Shown: positions 20,495 to 30,239 of the stretch, piece by piece | How the letters are laid out: every line of letters begins with the position of its first letter | Numbering within the stretch: the first letter of the stretch is position 1 | Origin: Halovibrio variabilis | Lineage (GTDB): Bacteria; Pseudomonadota; Gammaproteobacteria; Pseudomonadales; Halomonadaceae | Length of the DNA stretch: 64,000 bases | Assembly (NCBI RefSeq): GCF_007991175.1 | Contig: NZ_BJXV01000012.1 | Coordinates: 62,001-126,000, forward strand | Direction: 5' to 3' | Translations under genes and position numbers: made by a program | The notes under the pieces: model-generated | Told to the model about the DNA's origin: nothing | The model's database searches: none | Seen by the model: the letters and a program-made list of their open reading frames with translations, nothing else

Positions 20495-21313
20495 ATGACA
20501 GACGCGCTGAACAAGCTGGTGGCGTTACTCGAGCTAGAGCCTCTCGAAGAGACGCTGTTTCGCGGCCAAAGCCAGGACTTGGGCTTTCCACAGTTGTATG
20601 GCGGCCAAGTGCTGGGGCAAGCGCTCGCGGCAGCCGCGCGCACCGTACCCGATGAGCGTCGCCCACACTCGCAACACGGCTATTTTCTGCGCCCCGGCGA
20701 CCCGCATCGGCCCGTCGTCTATCAGGTGGACACTATTCGCGACGGCGGCAGTTTTACTACCCGCCGGGTCACCGCCATTCAAAAAGGCCGGCCGATCTTT
20801 TTCTGCAGCGCCTCCTTTCAAAGCGAGGAGGCGGGCTTTAATCATCAGCGCGCCATGCCGGATGTACCCACACCCGAAGCGCTTATCGACAGCGGCGAGG
20901 CCAAACACGAGCGCTTTCCCGGCCACCCGATTGAGTTTCTGCACCTTGCGGGCAACCCCGACAACGCCACACCAGCGGGCCAATGCTTATGGTTTCGCCT
21001 GGCAGGCACGCTGCCTGATGACCCAGCACTACACCGCCACCTGCTGTCTTACGCCTCTGACTTTAACCTGCTGACCACAAGCCTGACCCCGCACGGCATT
21101 CAATTCCGCGACCCCAAGCTGCGCATTGCCAGTCTTGACCACGCCCTGTGGCTGCATCAGGACACCCGCTTGGACGACTGGCTGCTCTACGTGATCGACT
21201 CACCCTGGGCAGGCGGGGGCCGGGGCCTGGCACGGGGGCATATTTACAGCCGCGACGGCCGCTTGGTGGCCTCCACAGCCCAGGAGGGGTTAACGCGCTA
21301 TTCGCAAGACTAA
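20495..21313 (+). CDS. tesB: Acyl-CoA thioesterase II
   Basis: Hydrolyses medium- and long-chain acyl-CoAs. The 272-aa product has the double-hotdog TesB layout. The first half reads ETLFRGQSQDLGFPQLYGGQVLGQALAAA and SFTTRRVTAIQKGRPIF. The second contains DFNLLTTSL and SLDHALWLHQ with the family Asp, and ends SPWAGGGRGLARGHIYSRDGRLVAS with the conserved Gln-containing tail VASTAQEGL. AAGGA precedes the ATG. Its physiological role is uncertain even in E. coli. Confidence 0.93.
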   Translation: MTDALNKLVALLELEPLEETLFRGQSQDLGFPQLYGGQVLGQALAAAARTVPDERRPHSQHGYFLRPGDPHRPVVYQVDTIRDGGSFTTRRVTAIQKGRPIFFCSASFQSEEAGFNHQRAMPDVPTPEALIDSGEAKHERFPGHPIEFLHLAGNPDNATPAGQCLWFRLAGTLPDDPALHRHLLSYASDFNLLTTSLTPHGIQFRDPKLRIASLDHALWLHQDTRLDDWLLYVIDSPWAGGGRGLARGHIYSRDGRLVASTAQEGLTRYSQD

Positions 21314-21335
21314 ATTAAAGCCCCTAAAACACTGA

Positions 21336-21355
21336 CGCCCGCTAAAAAGCGGGCG
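21336..21355. terminator. Hairpin between convergent tesB and maeB
   Basis: Stem CGCCCGCT (21336-21343) / AGCGGGCG (21348-21355) with an AAAA loop, in the 67 bp between the two stops. There is only a weak T stretch on the minus side. Confidence 0.5.
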
Positions 21356-21380
21356 CCCGTAATGACAAGATCGCAGCGAT

Positions 21381-22652
21381 TTAGCCGCCGTAGACATCGT
21401 CGATTGACTGCAACGGATAGTGTGCCGGGAAAGGCTTACGCGCCACACCTGAGTCGACCGCCGCTTGGGCCACCGCCGAAGAGACCCGCGCCAGCAGGCG
21501 GATATCGATAGGTGTAGGAATGATATACTCGCGGCCAAAGCTCATCTCGGTGCGCTCATAGGCGTCAAGCACCGCCTGAGGCACCGGCTCGCGGGCCAGG
21601 TCTTTCAGCGCATGCACCGCCGCCAGCTTCATCTCTTCATTAATGCGGGTCGCGCGAACATCCAGCGCGCCACGGAAGATAAACGGGAAACCCAGCACAT
21701 TGTTGACCTGGTTGGGGAAATCCGAGCGGCCGGTGGCCATAATCACATCCGGACGCACTTCACGGGCAACGTCCGGGTGAATTTCTGGGTCCGGGTTAGT
21801 GCAGGCAAAAATCACCGGATCCGGGGCCATTTTCTTGACCTGATCCGCCGAGAGCAACCCAGGGCCCGACAAGCCGATAAACACATCAGCGTTATCCATG
21901 GCATCGTCTAAGGTGCGCATGTCGGTATCGCGAGCAAACTCAGCTTTGTATTCGTTAATGCCTTCGCGATCGGTGTGAATAACACCCCGGCGGTCGAGCA
22001 TAATCAGGTTGGCTTTCTGGGCACCACAAGCCACCAGTAGCCGCATGCAGGCAATCGCCGCCGCCCCTGCGCCCATGCAGACAATTTTAACGTCTTCGAT
22101 TTGTTTACCGGCGATAGCCAACGCATTAAGCATGCCCGCTGCGGTCACAATCGCGGTGCCGTGCTGATCGTCGTGAAATACCGGGATGCTACAGCGCTCA
22201 ATCAGCGCTTTCTCGATTTCAAAGCACTCCGGCGCCTTGATGTCTTCCAGATTGATGCCGCCCCAAGTGTCGGCAATGCGCGCCACGGTATCGATAAACG
22301 CCTGCGGGCTTTCCGCATCCACTTCGATATCCACCGAGTTGATACCGGCAAAGCACTTGAACAGCACGCCTTTACCTTCCATCACCGGCTTGCTGGCCAA
22401 TGGGCCCAGATTACCCAAGCCGAGAATGGCGCTGCCATCGGAAATCACCGCCACCAGATTACCTTTGCCGGTGTAGCGGTAGGCGTTTTCCGCCTCGCGG
22501 GCGATTTCACGCACTGGCTCAGCCACGCCTGGACTATACGCCAGCGCCAAATCCCGTGCGGTGGCGGTGGGTTTAGTCAACTCCACCGACAGCTTACCGG
22601 GAATCGGTTTGGCGTGATAATCCAAAGCAGCCTGCTTATTTGCATCCGTCAT
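21381..22652 (-). CDS. maeB: Malic enzyme (decarboxylating), short MaeB type
   Basis: Oxidatively decarboxylates malate to pyruvate, supplying NAD(P)H. The 423-aa protein has the malic N-domain (LALAYSPGVAEPVREIA; the catalytic Lys region VISDGSAILGLGNLG) and the metal-site motif EDIKAPECF. The Rossmann domain has CMGAGAAAIACMRLL and FACTNPDPEIHPD. It lacks the C-terminal phosphotransacetylase domain of the 759-aa E. coli MaeB, like the short Pseudomonas enzyme. Cofactor preference (NADP presumed) cannot be read from the sequence. It is convergent with tesB. Confidence 0.92.
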   Translation of the reverse strand: MTDANKQAALDYHAKPIPGKLSVELTKPTATARDLALAYSPGVAEPVREIAREAENAYRYTGKGNLVAVISDGSAILGLGNLGPLASKPVMEGKGVLFKCFAGINSVDIEVDAESPQAFIDTVARIADTWGGINLEDIKAPECFEIEKALIERCSIPVFHDDQHGTAIVTAAGMLNALAIAGKQIEDVKIVCMGAGAAAIACMRLLVACGAQKANLIMLDRRGVIHTDREGINEYKAEFARDTDMRTLDDAMDNADVFIGLSGPGLLSADQVKKMAPDPVIFACTNPDPEIHPDVAREVRPDVIMATGRSDFPNQVNNVLGFPFIFRGALDVRATRINEEMKLAAVHALKDLAREPVPQAVLDAYERTEMSFGREYIIPTPIDIRLLARVSSAVAQAAVDSGVARKPFPAHYPLQSIDDVYGG

Positions 22653-22805
22653 GGTCAGAGTCCAGTTACGTAAAATAGATTAAGTGGTGCCAGAATATAG
22701 AAAAAAACCAAGCGCCTCAAGCGCATTGTCAACCTATAACAAAACGCTCGTTTAACTGAATTTTAACTTCACTTTCGTTACTTTTCGCGACCATTTACTG
22801 CATCT

Positions 22806-22824
22806 TATACTGACAACCATTATC
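22806..22824 (+). promoter_or_regulatory. Fur-box-like operator overlapping a -10 element
   Basis: The 19-mer TATACTGACAACCATTATC matches the classical Fur consensus GATAATGATAATCATTATC at 15 of 19 positions, counted by hand. Its first six bases, TATACT, form a good sigma70 -10 on the plus strand; no strong -35 is seen. Its nearest genes are maeB (divergent, 154 bp away) and rpmE (convergent), and no ORF follows on the plus strand before the 22882 hairpin. Confidence 0.5.
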
Positions 22825-22910
22825 AATAACGTTTTGCCAGCGGCCCTGACGCAGCGTTTATAAAAAGCTTTTTCAAAAACAAAAACCCACGCCGGAGCGT
22901 GGGTTTTGCG
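22818..22910 (+). ncRNA. Candidate Fur-controlled small RNA (speculative)
   Basis: If the TATACT at 22806-22811 is a -10, transcription would start near 22818 and run about 90 nt to the hairpin at 22882-22907, with no start codon that opens a gene. The transcript would include a self-complementary AAAAAGCTTTTT (22862-22873) followed by an A/U-rich stretch, a layout seen in Hfq-binding RNAs. Size and promoter type resemble RyhB/PrrF-like iron-stress RNAs, but no sequence homology is recognised. The hairpin is also the terminator of rpmE on the other strand, which is a simpler reason for its presence. Confidence 0.3.
22882..22907. terminator. Rho-independent terminator of rpmE (bidirectional)
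   Basis: 11-bp stem AAAACCCACGC (22882-22892) / GCGTGGGTTTT (22897-22907) with a 4-nt loop. On the minus strand it runs into a T-rich tail after rpmE; on the plus strand it ends in TTTT. Confidence 0.82.
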
Positions 22911-22950
22911 CGAGCACAGGGCGTACTTGCGATATGGCTATCCAATAGGC

Positions 22951-23166
22951 TTAGCCGCGCTTAACAGCAGCGCCAAAACGCTTGTTAAAGCGCTCTACGC
23001 GGCCACCAGTGGTCGCTTGCTTCTGCTTACCGGTGTAGAACGGGTGGCAGTTGGAGCACACGTCCAGAGAAAAGTCCTGACCAGAGGTAGAACCAACCTG
23101 GAAGTTAGCGCCGCAAGAACAGCTAGCGGTGACCGTGTTGTAATTCGGGTGAATACCTTGTCTCAT
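22951..23166 (-). CDS. rpmE: 50S ribosomal protein L31, zinc-binding type
   Basis: Ribosomal large-subunit protein. The 71-aa product starts [10 protein letters not shown] and has the four zinc ligands Cys16, Cys18, Cys37 and Cys40 (CSC and CSNC), so it is the C+ (RpmE) form. An RpmE2-type paralogue, if any, is outside the window. An in-frame ATG four codons upstream exists, but GAGG lies between the two ATGs and selects 23166. It is divergent from priA and followed by a clear terminator. Confidence 0.96.
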   Translation of the reverse strand: MRQGIHPNYNTVTASCSCGANFQVGSTSGQDFSLDVCSNCHPFYTGKQKQATTGGRVERFNKRFGAAVKRG

Positions 23167-23350
23167 CTTGAGCCTCATAAGCTATATGCCGCCACCTGAT
23201 CTTGTGCCAGGCACCGCATACGGGTTTAAAAAAACGACTAACCGGTTAGCCGCTCTGTCGTTACGATAGACCTCTAAGACAGCGCTTTAAGATAGATCGT
23301 TAAGAGTGAGAGCGGTCGCATATACTAGCAAAACTAACGCCGGAGGCCAA

Positions 23351-25597
23351 TTGCCTGATTCTGTTTCTTCGCAAGCGCCTTCTAAAACGCGGGCACACGT
23401 GCTTAAAATAGCGCTGCCTTCGCCGCTGCGCCGCCTGTTCGATTACTTGCCGTCTCAGGCAACGCCTCCCTGTGGCTGGCAGCCAGGGTTAAGGGTGCGA
23501 GTGCCGTTTGGACGACGCGAAGTGGTTGGCGTCATTGTCGAGCTGGCTGAGCACAGCGAGCTGCCGCGCAGCCAGCTGCGCGCCATCAGCGAAACCCTGG
23601 ATGACGCACCGCTGCCGGCAGACTGGCTATGGCTATGCCGTTTTGCCGCCCGCTACTACCAGCACAGCCTGGGCGACACCCTGCATCACGCCATGCCCGC
23701 GCGGTTGCGCCAGGGCCATCCCATGGCGGGGCGCACGCAAACGCTATGGCTCGCCCAGGGTGAAGACACAGACGCAACCCTCAGCCGCGCGCCCAAACAG
23801 GCCGAGCTTTACACGCTGCTGCGCCAACACCCTCATGGGTTGCCCAGTCGTGCGGTTAGCGCCCACGGCTTTACGCGCGACCAGCTATTAGCGCTGGTAA
23901 AGAAAGGCTTAGCGGTCAGCCAGGAAATCATCCTGACCGCCCCTGAGCCACAAAGCGGTAACCTACTTGCCGCCCCGGCGCTGCCCCTTAACCGGGAACA
24001 GGCGTCGGCGCTGGCTGCGCTGCATGAAAAGCTCGATGGCTACCACCCTTGTTTGCTGGAAGGCGTCACCGGCAGCGGTAAAACAGAAGTCTATCTGCAG
24101 CTTATCGAAGCGGTGGTCGCCAAAGGCAAACAGTCACTGGTGTTAGTCCCCGAGATCGGCTTGACGCCGCAGACCCTGGCGCGCTTTAGAAGCCGTTTCC
24201 GCGTGCCTGTGGTGGCGCTTCATTCAGGGCTCACCGACCCCGAACGGCTGGATGTCTGGGAAGCCGCTGCTAGCGGCCGGGCGCTGATTATTATCGGCAC
24301 GCGTTCGGCGATCTTCACCCCGCTGGCTAACCCCGGCACGATTATTGTCGACGAAGAGCACGACGGCTCTTATAAACAGCACGACGGCTTGCGCTACCAC
24401 GCCCGGGACTTAGCCGTCGCCCGCGCCCATTACCATAAAATCCCGCTACTCATGGGCAGTGCAACGCCGTCGTTGGAGAGCTTGCATCAGGCGCTTAGCG
24501 GCGCCTACCGCCACCTGCGCTTGACCCAGCGCCCCAGCCGTCATCCACCGGCCAAGCTGGAATTGATCGACCTGCGTCATCAGCGCCGCCAGGGGGGGTT
24601 ATTACCGGGCGCCATCAAGGCGATTAAAAACACCCTCGCTAGCGGCAAGCAGGTGCTGATTTTTATCAACCGGCGCGGCTTTGCCCCAACGCTTGCCTGC
24701 CATGCCTGCGGCTGGATGGCCGAGTGCGGCCAGTGCGACGCGCGCATGACGCTACACCGCCAGCCAGCGCTGCTCGCCTGCCACCACTGCGACAGCCGCC
24801 GCGCCCTGCCGGACGCCTGCCCCGAGTGCGGCAGCGGCGACCTGCGTGCCCTGGGCAGCGGCACGGAACGCACCGAAGAGACACTGCAAACGCTGTTTCC
24901 GAAAACCACGATTCACCGTATTGACCGCGACAGCACCCGGAGGAAAGATAGCTTTGAACAGGTGCTCAAAGAGATTCAGCGCGGTGAGCCCTGCGTATTG
25001 GTCGGCACCCAGATGCTGGCCAAAGGGCACCACCTGCCCCACGTTACCCTGGTGGTAGTGGTCAATGCCGATGGTGGCCTCTACGCCGCTGACTTTCGCG
25101 CCCTGGAACACAGCGCCCAGCTGCTGGAACAGGTGGCGGGCCGCGCGGGCCGCGCCGCCCACCCAGGCCGGGTGCTGGTACAAACGCTGCACCCCGACGA
25201 CCCGCACTTAGGCCAGTTGGCCGAACACGGCTACGGGGCGCTGGCACGTAACATGCTGGAAGAGCGCCGTATCGCTCAATTGCCGCCATTCTGCTTTATG
25301 GCGCTGCTGCGCATCGAAAGCCCTAAAGAGGAGGCCGCTCTGGCATTGGCCCAGCAGGCTGCCCAGGCGCTGCGCCAATGGCTAAAAGAGACCGGCGTGG
25401 CCACTCGCTGCCTGGGGCCGGTGCCTGCGCCGATGGAGCGGCGCCAGAACCGCTACCATTTACACGTTATGCTGGCAGCCGATAAACGCAGCCAGCTACA
25501 CCCTGCGGTTAGCTGGCTGGTGCAGTGGCTGGAAGCCAATCGCGAGGCGCGCAAGGTACGCTGGTCGATTGATATTGACCCACAAACGCTCTCTTAG
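23351..25597 (+). CDS. priA: Primosomal replication restart helicase PriA
   Basis: Helicase that rebuilds replisomes at stalled forks. The product is about 748 aa. The N-terminal 3'-DNA-binding domain (ALPSPLRRLFDYLP, LRVRVPFGRREVVGVI) is followed by Walker A EGVTGSGKTEVYL, DEEH (IIVDEEHDGSYKQ), and MGSATPSLESL. The cysteine zinc module is C-x2-C repeated (CHACGWMAECGQC, CHHC, CPECGSG). The C-terminal helicase motifs are VGTQMLAKGHHLPHVTLV and EQVAGRAGRA. I propose TTG 23351 as start because CGGAGG precedes it by 4 bp; a GTG at 23306 lies upstream of a TATACT element and is less likely. Confidence 0.94.
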   Translation: MPDSVSSQAPSKTRAHVLKIALPSPLRRLFDYLPSQATPPCGWQPGLRVRVPFGRREVVGVIVELAEHSELPRSQLRAISETLDDAPLPADWLWLCRFAARYYQHSLGDTLHHAMPARLRQGHPMAGRTQTLWLAQGEDTDATLSRAPKQAELYTLLRQHPHGLPSRAVSAHGFTRDQLLALVKKGLAVSQEIILTAPEPQSGNLLAAPALPLNREQASALAALHEKLDGYHPCLLEGVTGSGKTEVYLQLIEAVVAKGKQSLVLVPEIGLTPQTLARFRSRFRVPVVALHSGLTDPERLDVWEAAASGRALIIIGTRSAIFTPLANPGTIIVDEEHDGSYKQHDGLRYHARDLAVARAHYHKIPLLMGSATPSLESLHQALSGAYRHLRLTQRPSRHPPAKLELIDLRHQRRQGGLLPGAIKAIKNTLASGKQVLIFINRRGFAPTLACHACGWMAECGQCDARMTLHRQPALLACHHCDSRRALPDACPECGSGDLRALGSGTERTEETLQTLFPKTTIHRIDRDSTRRKDSFEQVLKEIQRGEPCVLVGTQMLAKGHHLPHVTLVVVVNADGGLYAADFRALEHSAQLLEQVAGRAGRAAHPGRVLVQTLHPDDPHLGQLAEHGYGALARNMLEERRIAQLPPFCFMALLRIESPKEEAALALAQQAAQALRQWLKETGVATRCLGPVPAPMERRQNRYHLHVMLAADKRSQLHPAVSWLVQWLEANREARKVRWSIDIDPQTLS

Positions 25598-25718
25598 CAG
25601 CTGCAGCGCATCACACGGCTTTGAAACTGCGGCTCAATTGCCGATAATAGCCGCTTTGCCGACGCACCTCTCAGGTGCGCGTTAGCACACGCCGCCACCG
25701 ACGACACCGGATACCGAC

Positions 25719-27404
25719 ATGAAAGATACGATAGTTTCTCTGCTCGAAGGCGCGGTGACCGCGCTCAAACACAAAGGCGTGCTGCCGAATGACCTTCAGC
25801 CCACCATCAAAGTGGACCCAACCAAAGACAAAGCCCACGGCGATTACGCCACCAATTTAGCGCTCATGCTAGCCAAGCCTGCTGGCATGAAACCCCGCGA
25901 GCTTGCCGATACATTGATTGCGGCCCTGCCCGACAGCGACGCTATTCAAAAAACCGAAATCGCAGGGCCTGGCTTTATCAACTTCTTCGCCGCCGTCGAT
26001 GCCGCCGCGCAAATCGTTGCCCAAGTGCTCGACTGCGGCGATACCTTTGGCCGCAGCTTGATCGGCAAAGGCGAAAAAGTGCAGGTGGAGTTCGTTTCCG
26101 CCAACCCCACCGGCCCGCTGCACGTCGGCCACGGCCGGGGCGCTGCCATAGGCGACTGCCTATGCCGCCTGCTTGAAGCCACCGGTTATGACGTTTCCCG
26201 CGAGTTCTACTACAACGACGCTGGCGCCCAGATCGCCCACCTAGCGCGCTCCGTACAGGCACGGGCAAAAGGCCTGGGCCCTGACGATGCCGGCTGGCCG
26301 AAAGACGGCTATCGCGGCGAGTATATTGACGATGTGGCCAAGGACTATCTGGCAGGCAAAACGGTGAGCGCCGATGACCGCGAAGTCACTGCCAAAGCCG
26401 ACCCAGACGATATCGACGCGATTCAAGCCTTTGCCGTGGCGTGGCTACGTCGCGAACAGGATCTGGATCTAAAAGCCTTCGGTGTCGAGTTCGACGTCTA
26501 TTTCTTAGAGTCGTCACTCTACGAAGATGGCAAAGTAGACGCCACCGTTGAGAAGCTGGTGAGCGCAGGCCACACCTATGAAGACGACGGCGCCATGTGG
26601 CTGCGCACCACCGACTTCGGTGATGACAAAGACCGCGTAATGCGCAAACGCGACGGCGGCTACACCTATTTCCTCCCCGATGTGGCTTACCACCTGGACA
26701 AGTGGCAGCGCGGCTTTAAAACCGTGATCAACGAACAGGGCGCCGACCACCATTCGACGGTGACCCGGGTGCGCGCCGGCCTACAGGCGCTGGAAGTCGG
26801 CATCCCCGAAGGCTGGCCCGACTACGTGCTCCACCAGATGGTGATGGTCACCCGCTCCGGCGTCGAGGTAAAACTCTCCAAGCGCGCCGGCAGCTACGTC
26901 ACCGTGCGCGATTTGATCGACGAAGTCGGCCGCGATGCCACGCGCTTCTTCCTCGCCGCGCGCCGCGCCGACTCCCAGTTGACCTTTGATATCGATTTGG
27001 CCCGTTCGCAGTCGAACGACAACCCGGTCTACTATATCCAGTACGCCCACGCGCGGGTGTGCAGCATGTTGCGCAAAGCCGAAGAGGCCGACCAGCCCTT
27101 CGACCACGCCCTTGCATTGGCCAACCTGGCGCTGCTGGACAGCGACCAGGAGAAAGCCGTACTCAACCGCTTGGCGCGCTTCCCTGACGTCGTGGAAACC
27201 GCCGCCAGAAACCGCGAGCCCCAGCAGGTTGCCCAGTATTTGCTCGACTTATCGGGTGATTTCCACACCTGTTACAACGCCGTCAAAGTCATGGTCGAGG
27301 ACGACACCCTACGCAATACGCGTTTGGCACTGGGCCTCGCCACCCGTCAAGTGCTACGCAATGGGCTTGATTTAATGGGGGTTAGCGCCCCAGAGGAGAT
27401 GTAA
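25719..27404 (+). CDS. argS: Arginyl-tRNA synthetase
   Basis: Class I aminoacyl-tRNA synthetase charging tRNA-Arg. The 561-aa product has the N-terminal Add1 domain (about 1-110), the HIGH-type motif in [20 protein letters not shown], and [18 protein letters not shown] is degenerate to [11 protein letters not shown], as is usual for ArgRS. The C-terminal DALR anticodon domain ([13 protein letters not shown] to the end) finishes with [11 protein letters not shown] and GLDLMGV. It is 3 bp upstream of the SPOR-domain gene. Confidence 0.97.
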   Translation: MKDTIVSLLEGAVTALKHKGVLPNDLQPTIKVDPTKDKAHGDYATNLALMLAKPAGMKPRELADTLIAALPDSDAIQKTEIAGPGFINFFAAVDAAAQIVAQVLDCGDTFGRSLIGKGEKVQVEFVSANPTGPLHVGHGRGAAIGDCLCRLLEATGYDVSREFYYNDAGAQIAHLARSVQARAKGLGPDDAGWPKDGYRGEYIDDVAKDYLAGKTVSADDREVTAKADPDDIDAIQAFAVAWLRREQDLDLKAFGVEFDVYFLESSLYEDGKVDATVEKLVSAGHTYEDDGAMWLRTTDFGDDKDRVMRKRDGGYTYFLPDVAYHLDKWQRGFKTVINEQGADHHSTVTRVRAGLQALEVGIPEGWPDYVLHQMVMVTRSGVEVKLSKRAGSYVTVRDLIDEVGRDATRFFLAARRADSQLTFDIDLARSQSNDNPVYYIQYAHARVCSMLRKAEEADQPFDHALALANLALLDSDQEKAVLNRLARFPDVVETAARNREPQQVAQYLLDLSGDFHTCYNAVKVMVEDDTLRNTRLALGLATRQVLRNGLDLMGVSAPEEM

Positions 27405-27407
27405 GCC

Positions 27408-28133
27408 ATGGCTAGCCCGCGCAAAAAGCCCGCCCCCCGTCGCGGCGCCACTTCACAGCGCAAGTCGAACCGCCGCTCGAGCGGCGGCTTTCGCCTACCC
27501 GGCTGGCTATGGGGCCTTGCGGGAATGGCGGCAGGCTTCTTTCTTGCTCAGCATCAGCACGGCACCGCGCCGTGGCAGGAGCAGAGCGAGACGCCCCAAG
27601 CCACCGTGCTGCCCAAGCCCTCCGAGAGCCAAGAGCGTGCCGCCGCGCGGGAAACCGAGGAGGCGGCCGAGCCGTCGATGCCGACGTTTGAGTTTTATAC
27701 CCTGCTGCCTGACACCGAGGTCATTGCCCCCGGCGTGACGCTGCCGTCAAGCGTTGTGCGCCCAGAGGCCCCTGAACAGACGGAAGAAGATAGCGATACC
27801 GCCGCCAGCGACGACCCTATCGCCCAGGTGATTGCGGCCAATACCCGGCCTGAAGATCAGGTGTCAGCAGCCCAGGAGAACGCTGCCACCAACGCCCCGG
27901 GGCGCTACATGCTGCAGGCGGCCTCCTTTCGTGAGGCAAGTGACGCCGAACAGCTGCGCGGCCGACTGCGCAATTTAAGCCTGCTGGCGGAAGTCAGCAA
28001 AGTACAGGCGGACGGCAATACCTGGCACCGCGTCCAAGTGGGACCTTACGAGGACACCCGCGAACTGAATCGCGCCCAGGATTTGATGAACACCCAAGGC
28101 ATCGAACCCCTGCTGATTCAGTTGCAAAACTGA
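27408..28133 (+). CDS. SPOR-domain membrane protein (FtsN-like)
   Basis: Bitopic inner-membrane protein of 241 aa. A very basic cytoplasmic N-terminus (KKPAPRRGATSQRKSNRRS) is followed by a membrane segment (LPGWLWGLAGMAAGFFLAQ, about residues 29-47). A long acidic/proline linker leads to a C-terminal SPOR domain (about 163-241: GRYMLQAASFREASDAEQLRGRL, WHRVQVGPYEDTRELNRAQDLM). SPOR domains bind denuded septal glycans, so a cell-division role is inferred. The same gene follows argS in Pseudomonas. It is shorter than E. coli FtsN (319 aa), so the ftsN name is withheld. Confidence 0.88.
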   Translation: MASPRKKPAPRRGATSQRKSNRRSSGGFRLPGWLWGLAGMAAGFFLAQHQHGTAPWQEQSETPQATVLPKPSESQERAAARETEEAAEPSMPTFEFYTLLPDTEVIAPGVTLPSSVVRPEAPEQTEEDSDTAASDDPIAQVIAANTRPEDQVSAAQENAATNAPGRYMLQAASFREASDAEQLRGRLRNLSLLAEVSKVQADGNTWHRVQVGPYEDTRELNRAQDLMNTQGIEPLLIQLQN

Positions 28134-28154
28134 TAAACCCCTTCTGAATACCCG

Positions 28155-28190
28155 GCGGGCGGTTGATTTTTTATCAGCCGCCCGCATTTT
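28155..28190 (+). terminator. Rho-independent terminator of the argS-SPOR unit
   Basis: 13-bp stem (28155-28167 with 28173-28185, one G-U pair) with a T-rich loop, followed by ATTTTG. It begins 22 bp after the SPOR-gene stop. Confidence 0.75.
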
Positions 28191-28271
28191 GTTGTGAACG
28201 CTTACACAACGGCCGCTTATTGAGCGATCCACCAGTCATCGGGAGCGAGCCTCCCCCAAGGAGTTATCTCC

Positions 28272-28805
28272 ATGACCACAATTGTCTCCGTACGTCGCGG
28301 CAACCACGTCGCCCTTGCTGGCGACGGGCAAGTATCGCTGGGCAATACCGTAATGAAAGGTAACGCCAGTAAAGTACGCCGCCTCTATCGTGGCAAAGTG
28401 CTGGCCGGGTTTGCCGGCGGCACCGCTGACGCTTTCACGCTATTTGAGCGCTTCGAAGCGCAGCTGGAGAAATATCAAGGCCATTTGACCAAGGCTGCCG
28501 TTGAGCTGGCGAAGGATTGGCGCACCGACCGCGCCCTGCGCCGCTTAGAAGCGCTACTCGCTGTCGCGGACCATAGCGCCTCGCTGATCATTACTGGCAA
28601 CGGTGACGTGGTTGAACCCGAGCAGGGCATTATCGCCATTGGCTCCGGGGGCTACTATGCACAAGCCAGCGCGCGTGCCTTGCTGGAAAATACTGAACTG
28701 TCAGCGCGGGAAATTACCGAGAAGTCGTTGTCTATCGCTGGTGACATCTGCGTATTCACCAACCATCACGTGACGCTTGAAGAGCTCTCGATCGACGGGC
28801 GCTAA
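28272..28805 (+). CDS. hslV: ATP-dependent protease peptidase subunit HslV
   Basis: Proteasome-like threonine peptidase of the HslUV complex, usually heat-shock induced. The 177-aa product begins [27 protein letters not shown]. The N-terminal Thr2 becomes the nucleophile, and Lys/Gly residues in [15 protein letters not shown] are conserved. AAGGAG precedes the ATG. hslU follows 28 bp later, so one operon. I looked for a sigma32 promoter in the 80 bp after the upstream terminator and did not find a convincing one. Confidence 0.97.
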   Translation: MTTIVSVRRGNHVALAGDGQVSLGNTVMKGNASKVRRLYRGKVLAGFAGGTADAFTLFERFEAQLEKYQGHLTKAAVELAKDWRTDRALRRLEALLAVADHSASLIITGNGDVVEPEQGIIAIGSGGYYAQASARALLENTELSAREITEKSLSIAGDICVFTNHHVTLEELSIDGR

Positions 28806-28833
28806 GGCATCAATAAACGCAAAGGTTACTTTT

Positions 28834-30156
28834 ATGACTCAGATGACACCCCGCGAAATCGTCCACGCCCTGGACCAGTACATTATTGGCCAGCAAGACG
28901 CTAAACGCGCCGTTGCCATTGCCCTGCGCAACCGCTGGCGCCGCATGCAGCTGGATGACGACCTACGCCCGGAAGTAACGCCCAAAAATATTTTGATGAT
29001 TGGCCCTACCGGCGTGGGTAAAACCGAAATTGCCCGGCGTTTGGCCAAGCTGGCCAACGCCCCGTTTATCAAAGTCGAAGCGACCAAATTTACCGAAGTC
29101 GGCTACGTGGGCCGCGATGTTGAGTCGATCATTCGCGACCTGATGGAAGCGGCGATCAAGATGGTTCGCGAACAGGCCAAAGAGGAAGTCAGCCACCGCG
29201 CTGCCGATGCCGCCGAAGACCGCGTGCTCGACGCCCTGCTGCCGCCGGCCCGCGGCCAGGAAGATAAGCCACGCGAAGATAACGGCACCCGCCAGACCTT
29301 CCGCAAGAAGCTACGCGAGGGCGAGCTGGACGATAAGGAAATCGACATCGAGATTTCCGCCCAGGGCCAAGGCATCGACATCATGACCCCACCGGGCATG
29401 GAAGAGATGACCAGCCAGCTGCAGAGCATGTTTTCCAACATGGGCCAGCAAAAGCGTGAAAACCGCCGCGTAACGGTCAAAGAAGCGCTGGCACTGCTGC
29501 GCGATGAAGAAGCGGGCAAGCTGGTCAACGAGGAAGAGATCAAGGCCCGCGCTGTCTACTCTGTGGAACAGCACGGCATCGTATTTCTGGATGAGATCGA
29601 TAAAGTCGCCAAGGGCAGCGGCCAGTCCAGCGGTGGCGAAGTCTCCCGCGAGGGCGTTCAGCGCGACCTGCTGCCGCTGATTGAAGGCTCGACCGTATCG
29701 ACCAAACACGGCATGGTCAAAACCGATCACATCCTGTTTATCGCCTCGGGCGCCTTTCACCTGTCGCGCCCGTCGGATTTAATTCCCGAGCTACAGGGCC
29801 GTCTGCCGATTCGCGTTGAACTTGACGCGCTCACGCCCAACGACTTCAAGCGCATCCTCACCGAGCCTTCCGCCTCGCTGACCAAGCAATATCAGGCGCT
29901 GCTGGCCACCGACGGACTCGACATTGAATTTACCCCGGACGGTATCGAGCGTATCGCGCAGATCTCCTGGCAGGTTAACGAAGGCACCGAAAATATTGGC
30001 GCCCGCCGCCTGCACACGGTGATGGAACGGCTGCTGGAAGAGGCCTCTTTCCGCGGCGGCGATATGGACAGCCCGCTGCTGATTGACGGCGACTACGTCA
30101 ACGCGCAGCTTGGCGAACTGGCGGTCGACGAAGATCTATCGCGGTATATTTTATAA
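28834..30156 (+). CDS. hslU: HslUV protease ATPase subunit HslU
   Basis: AAA+ unfoldase partner of HslV. The 440-aa product has [28 protein letters not shown], Walker [14 protein letters not shown] and Walker [13 protein letters not shown]. The variable I-domain (about 110-240) is between them. The sensor region and C-terminal [18 protein letters not shown] and EDLSRYIL (the HslV-docking tail) are intact. The frame opens 57 bp earlier inside hslV, but ATG 28834 with AAAGG gives the family N-terminus. Confidence 0.97.
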   Translation: MTQMTPREIVHALDQYIIGQQDAKRAVAIALRNRWRRMQLDDDLRPEVTPKNILMIGPTGVGKTEIARRLAKLANAPFIKVEATKFTEVGYVGRDVESIIRDLMEAAIKMVREQAKEEVSHRAADAAEDRVLDALLPPARGQEDKPREDNGTRQTFRKKLREGELDDKEIDIEISAQGQGIDIMTPPGMEEMTSQLQSMFSNMGQQKRENRRVTVKEALALLRDEEAGKLVNEEEIKARAVYSVEQHGIVFLDEIDKVAKGSGQSSGGEVSREGVQRDLLPLIEGSTVSTKHGMVKTDHILFIASGAFHLSRPSDLIPELQGRLPIRVELDALTPNDFKRILTEPSASLTKQYQALLATDGLDIEFTPDGIERIAQISWQVNEGTENIGARRLHTVMERLLEEASFRGGDMDSPLLIDGDYVNAQLGELAVDEDLSRYIL

Positions 30157-30182
30157 GCTGCGTTTGTAGGTATAGTCAGCAA

Positions 30183-30211
30183 CAGCAAACCCGCTCTTGG
30201 CGGGTTTGCTG
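30183..30211 (+). terminator. Terminator-like hairpin after hslU
   Basis: Perfect 12-bp stem CAGCAAACCCGC (30183-30194) / GCGGGTTTGCTG (30200-30211) with a 5-nt loop. There is no T-run after it, so termination may be partial and the next gene may be read through. Confidence 0.55.
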
Positions 30212-30239
30212 CTATGCCACTTAGCGATGAGGTCTCACT

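Noticed and set aside
28191-28271. Sigma32 promoter for hslVU
   Set aside because: Looked for CTTGAA-like and CCCCAT-like boxes at 13-15 bp spacing; no pair fits, although hslVU is usually heat-inducible.
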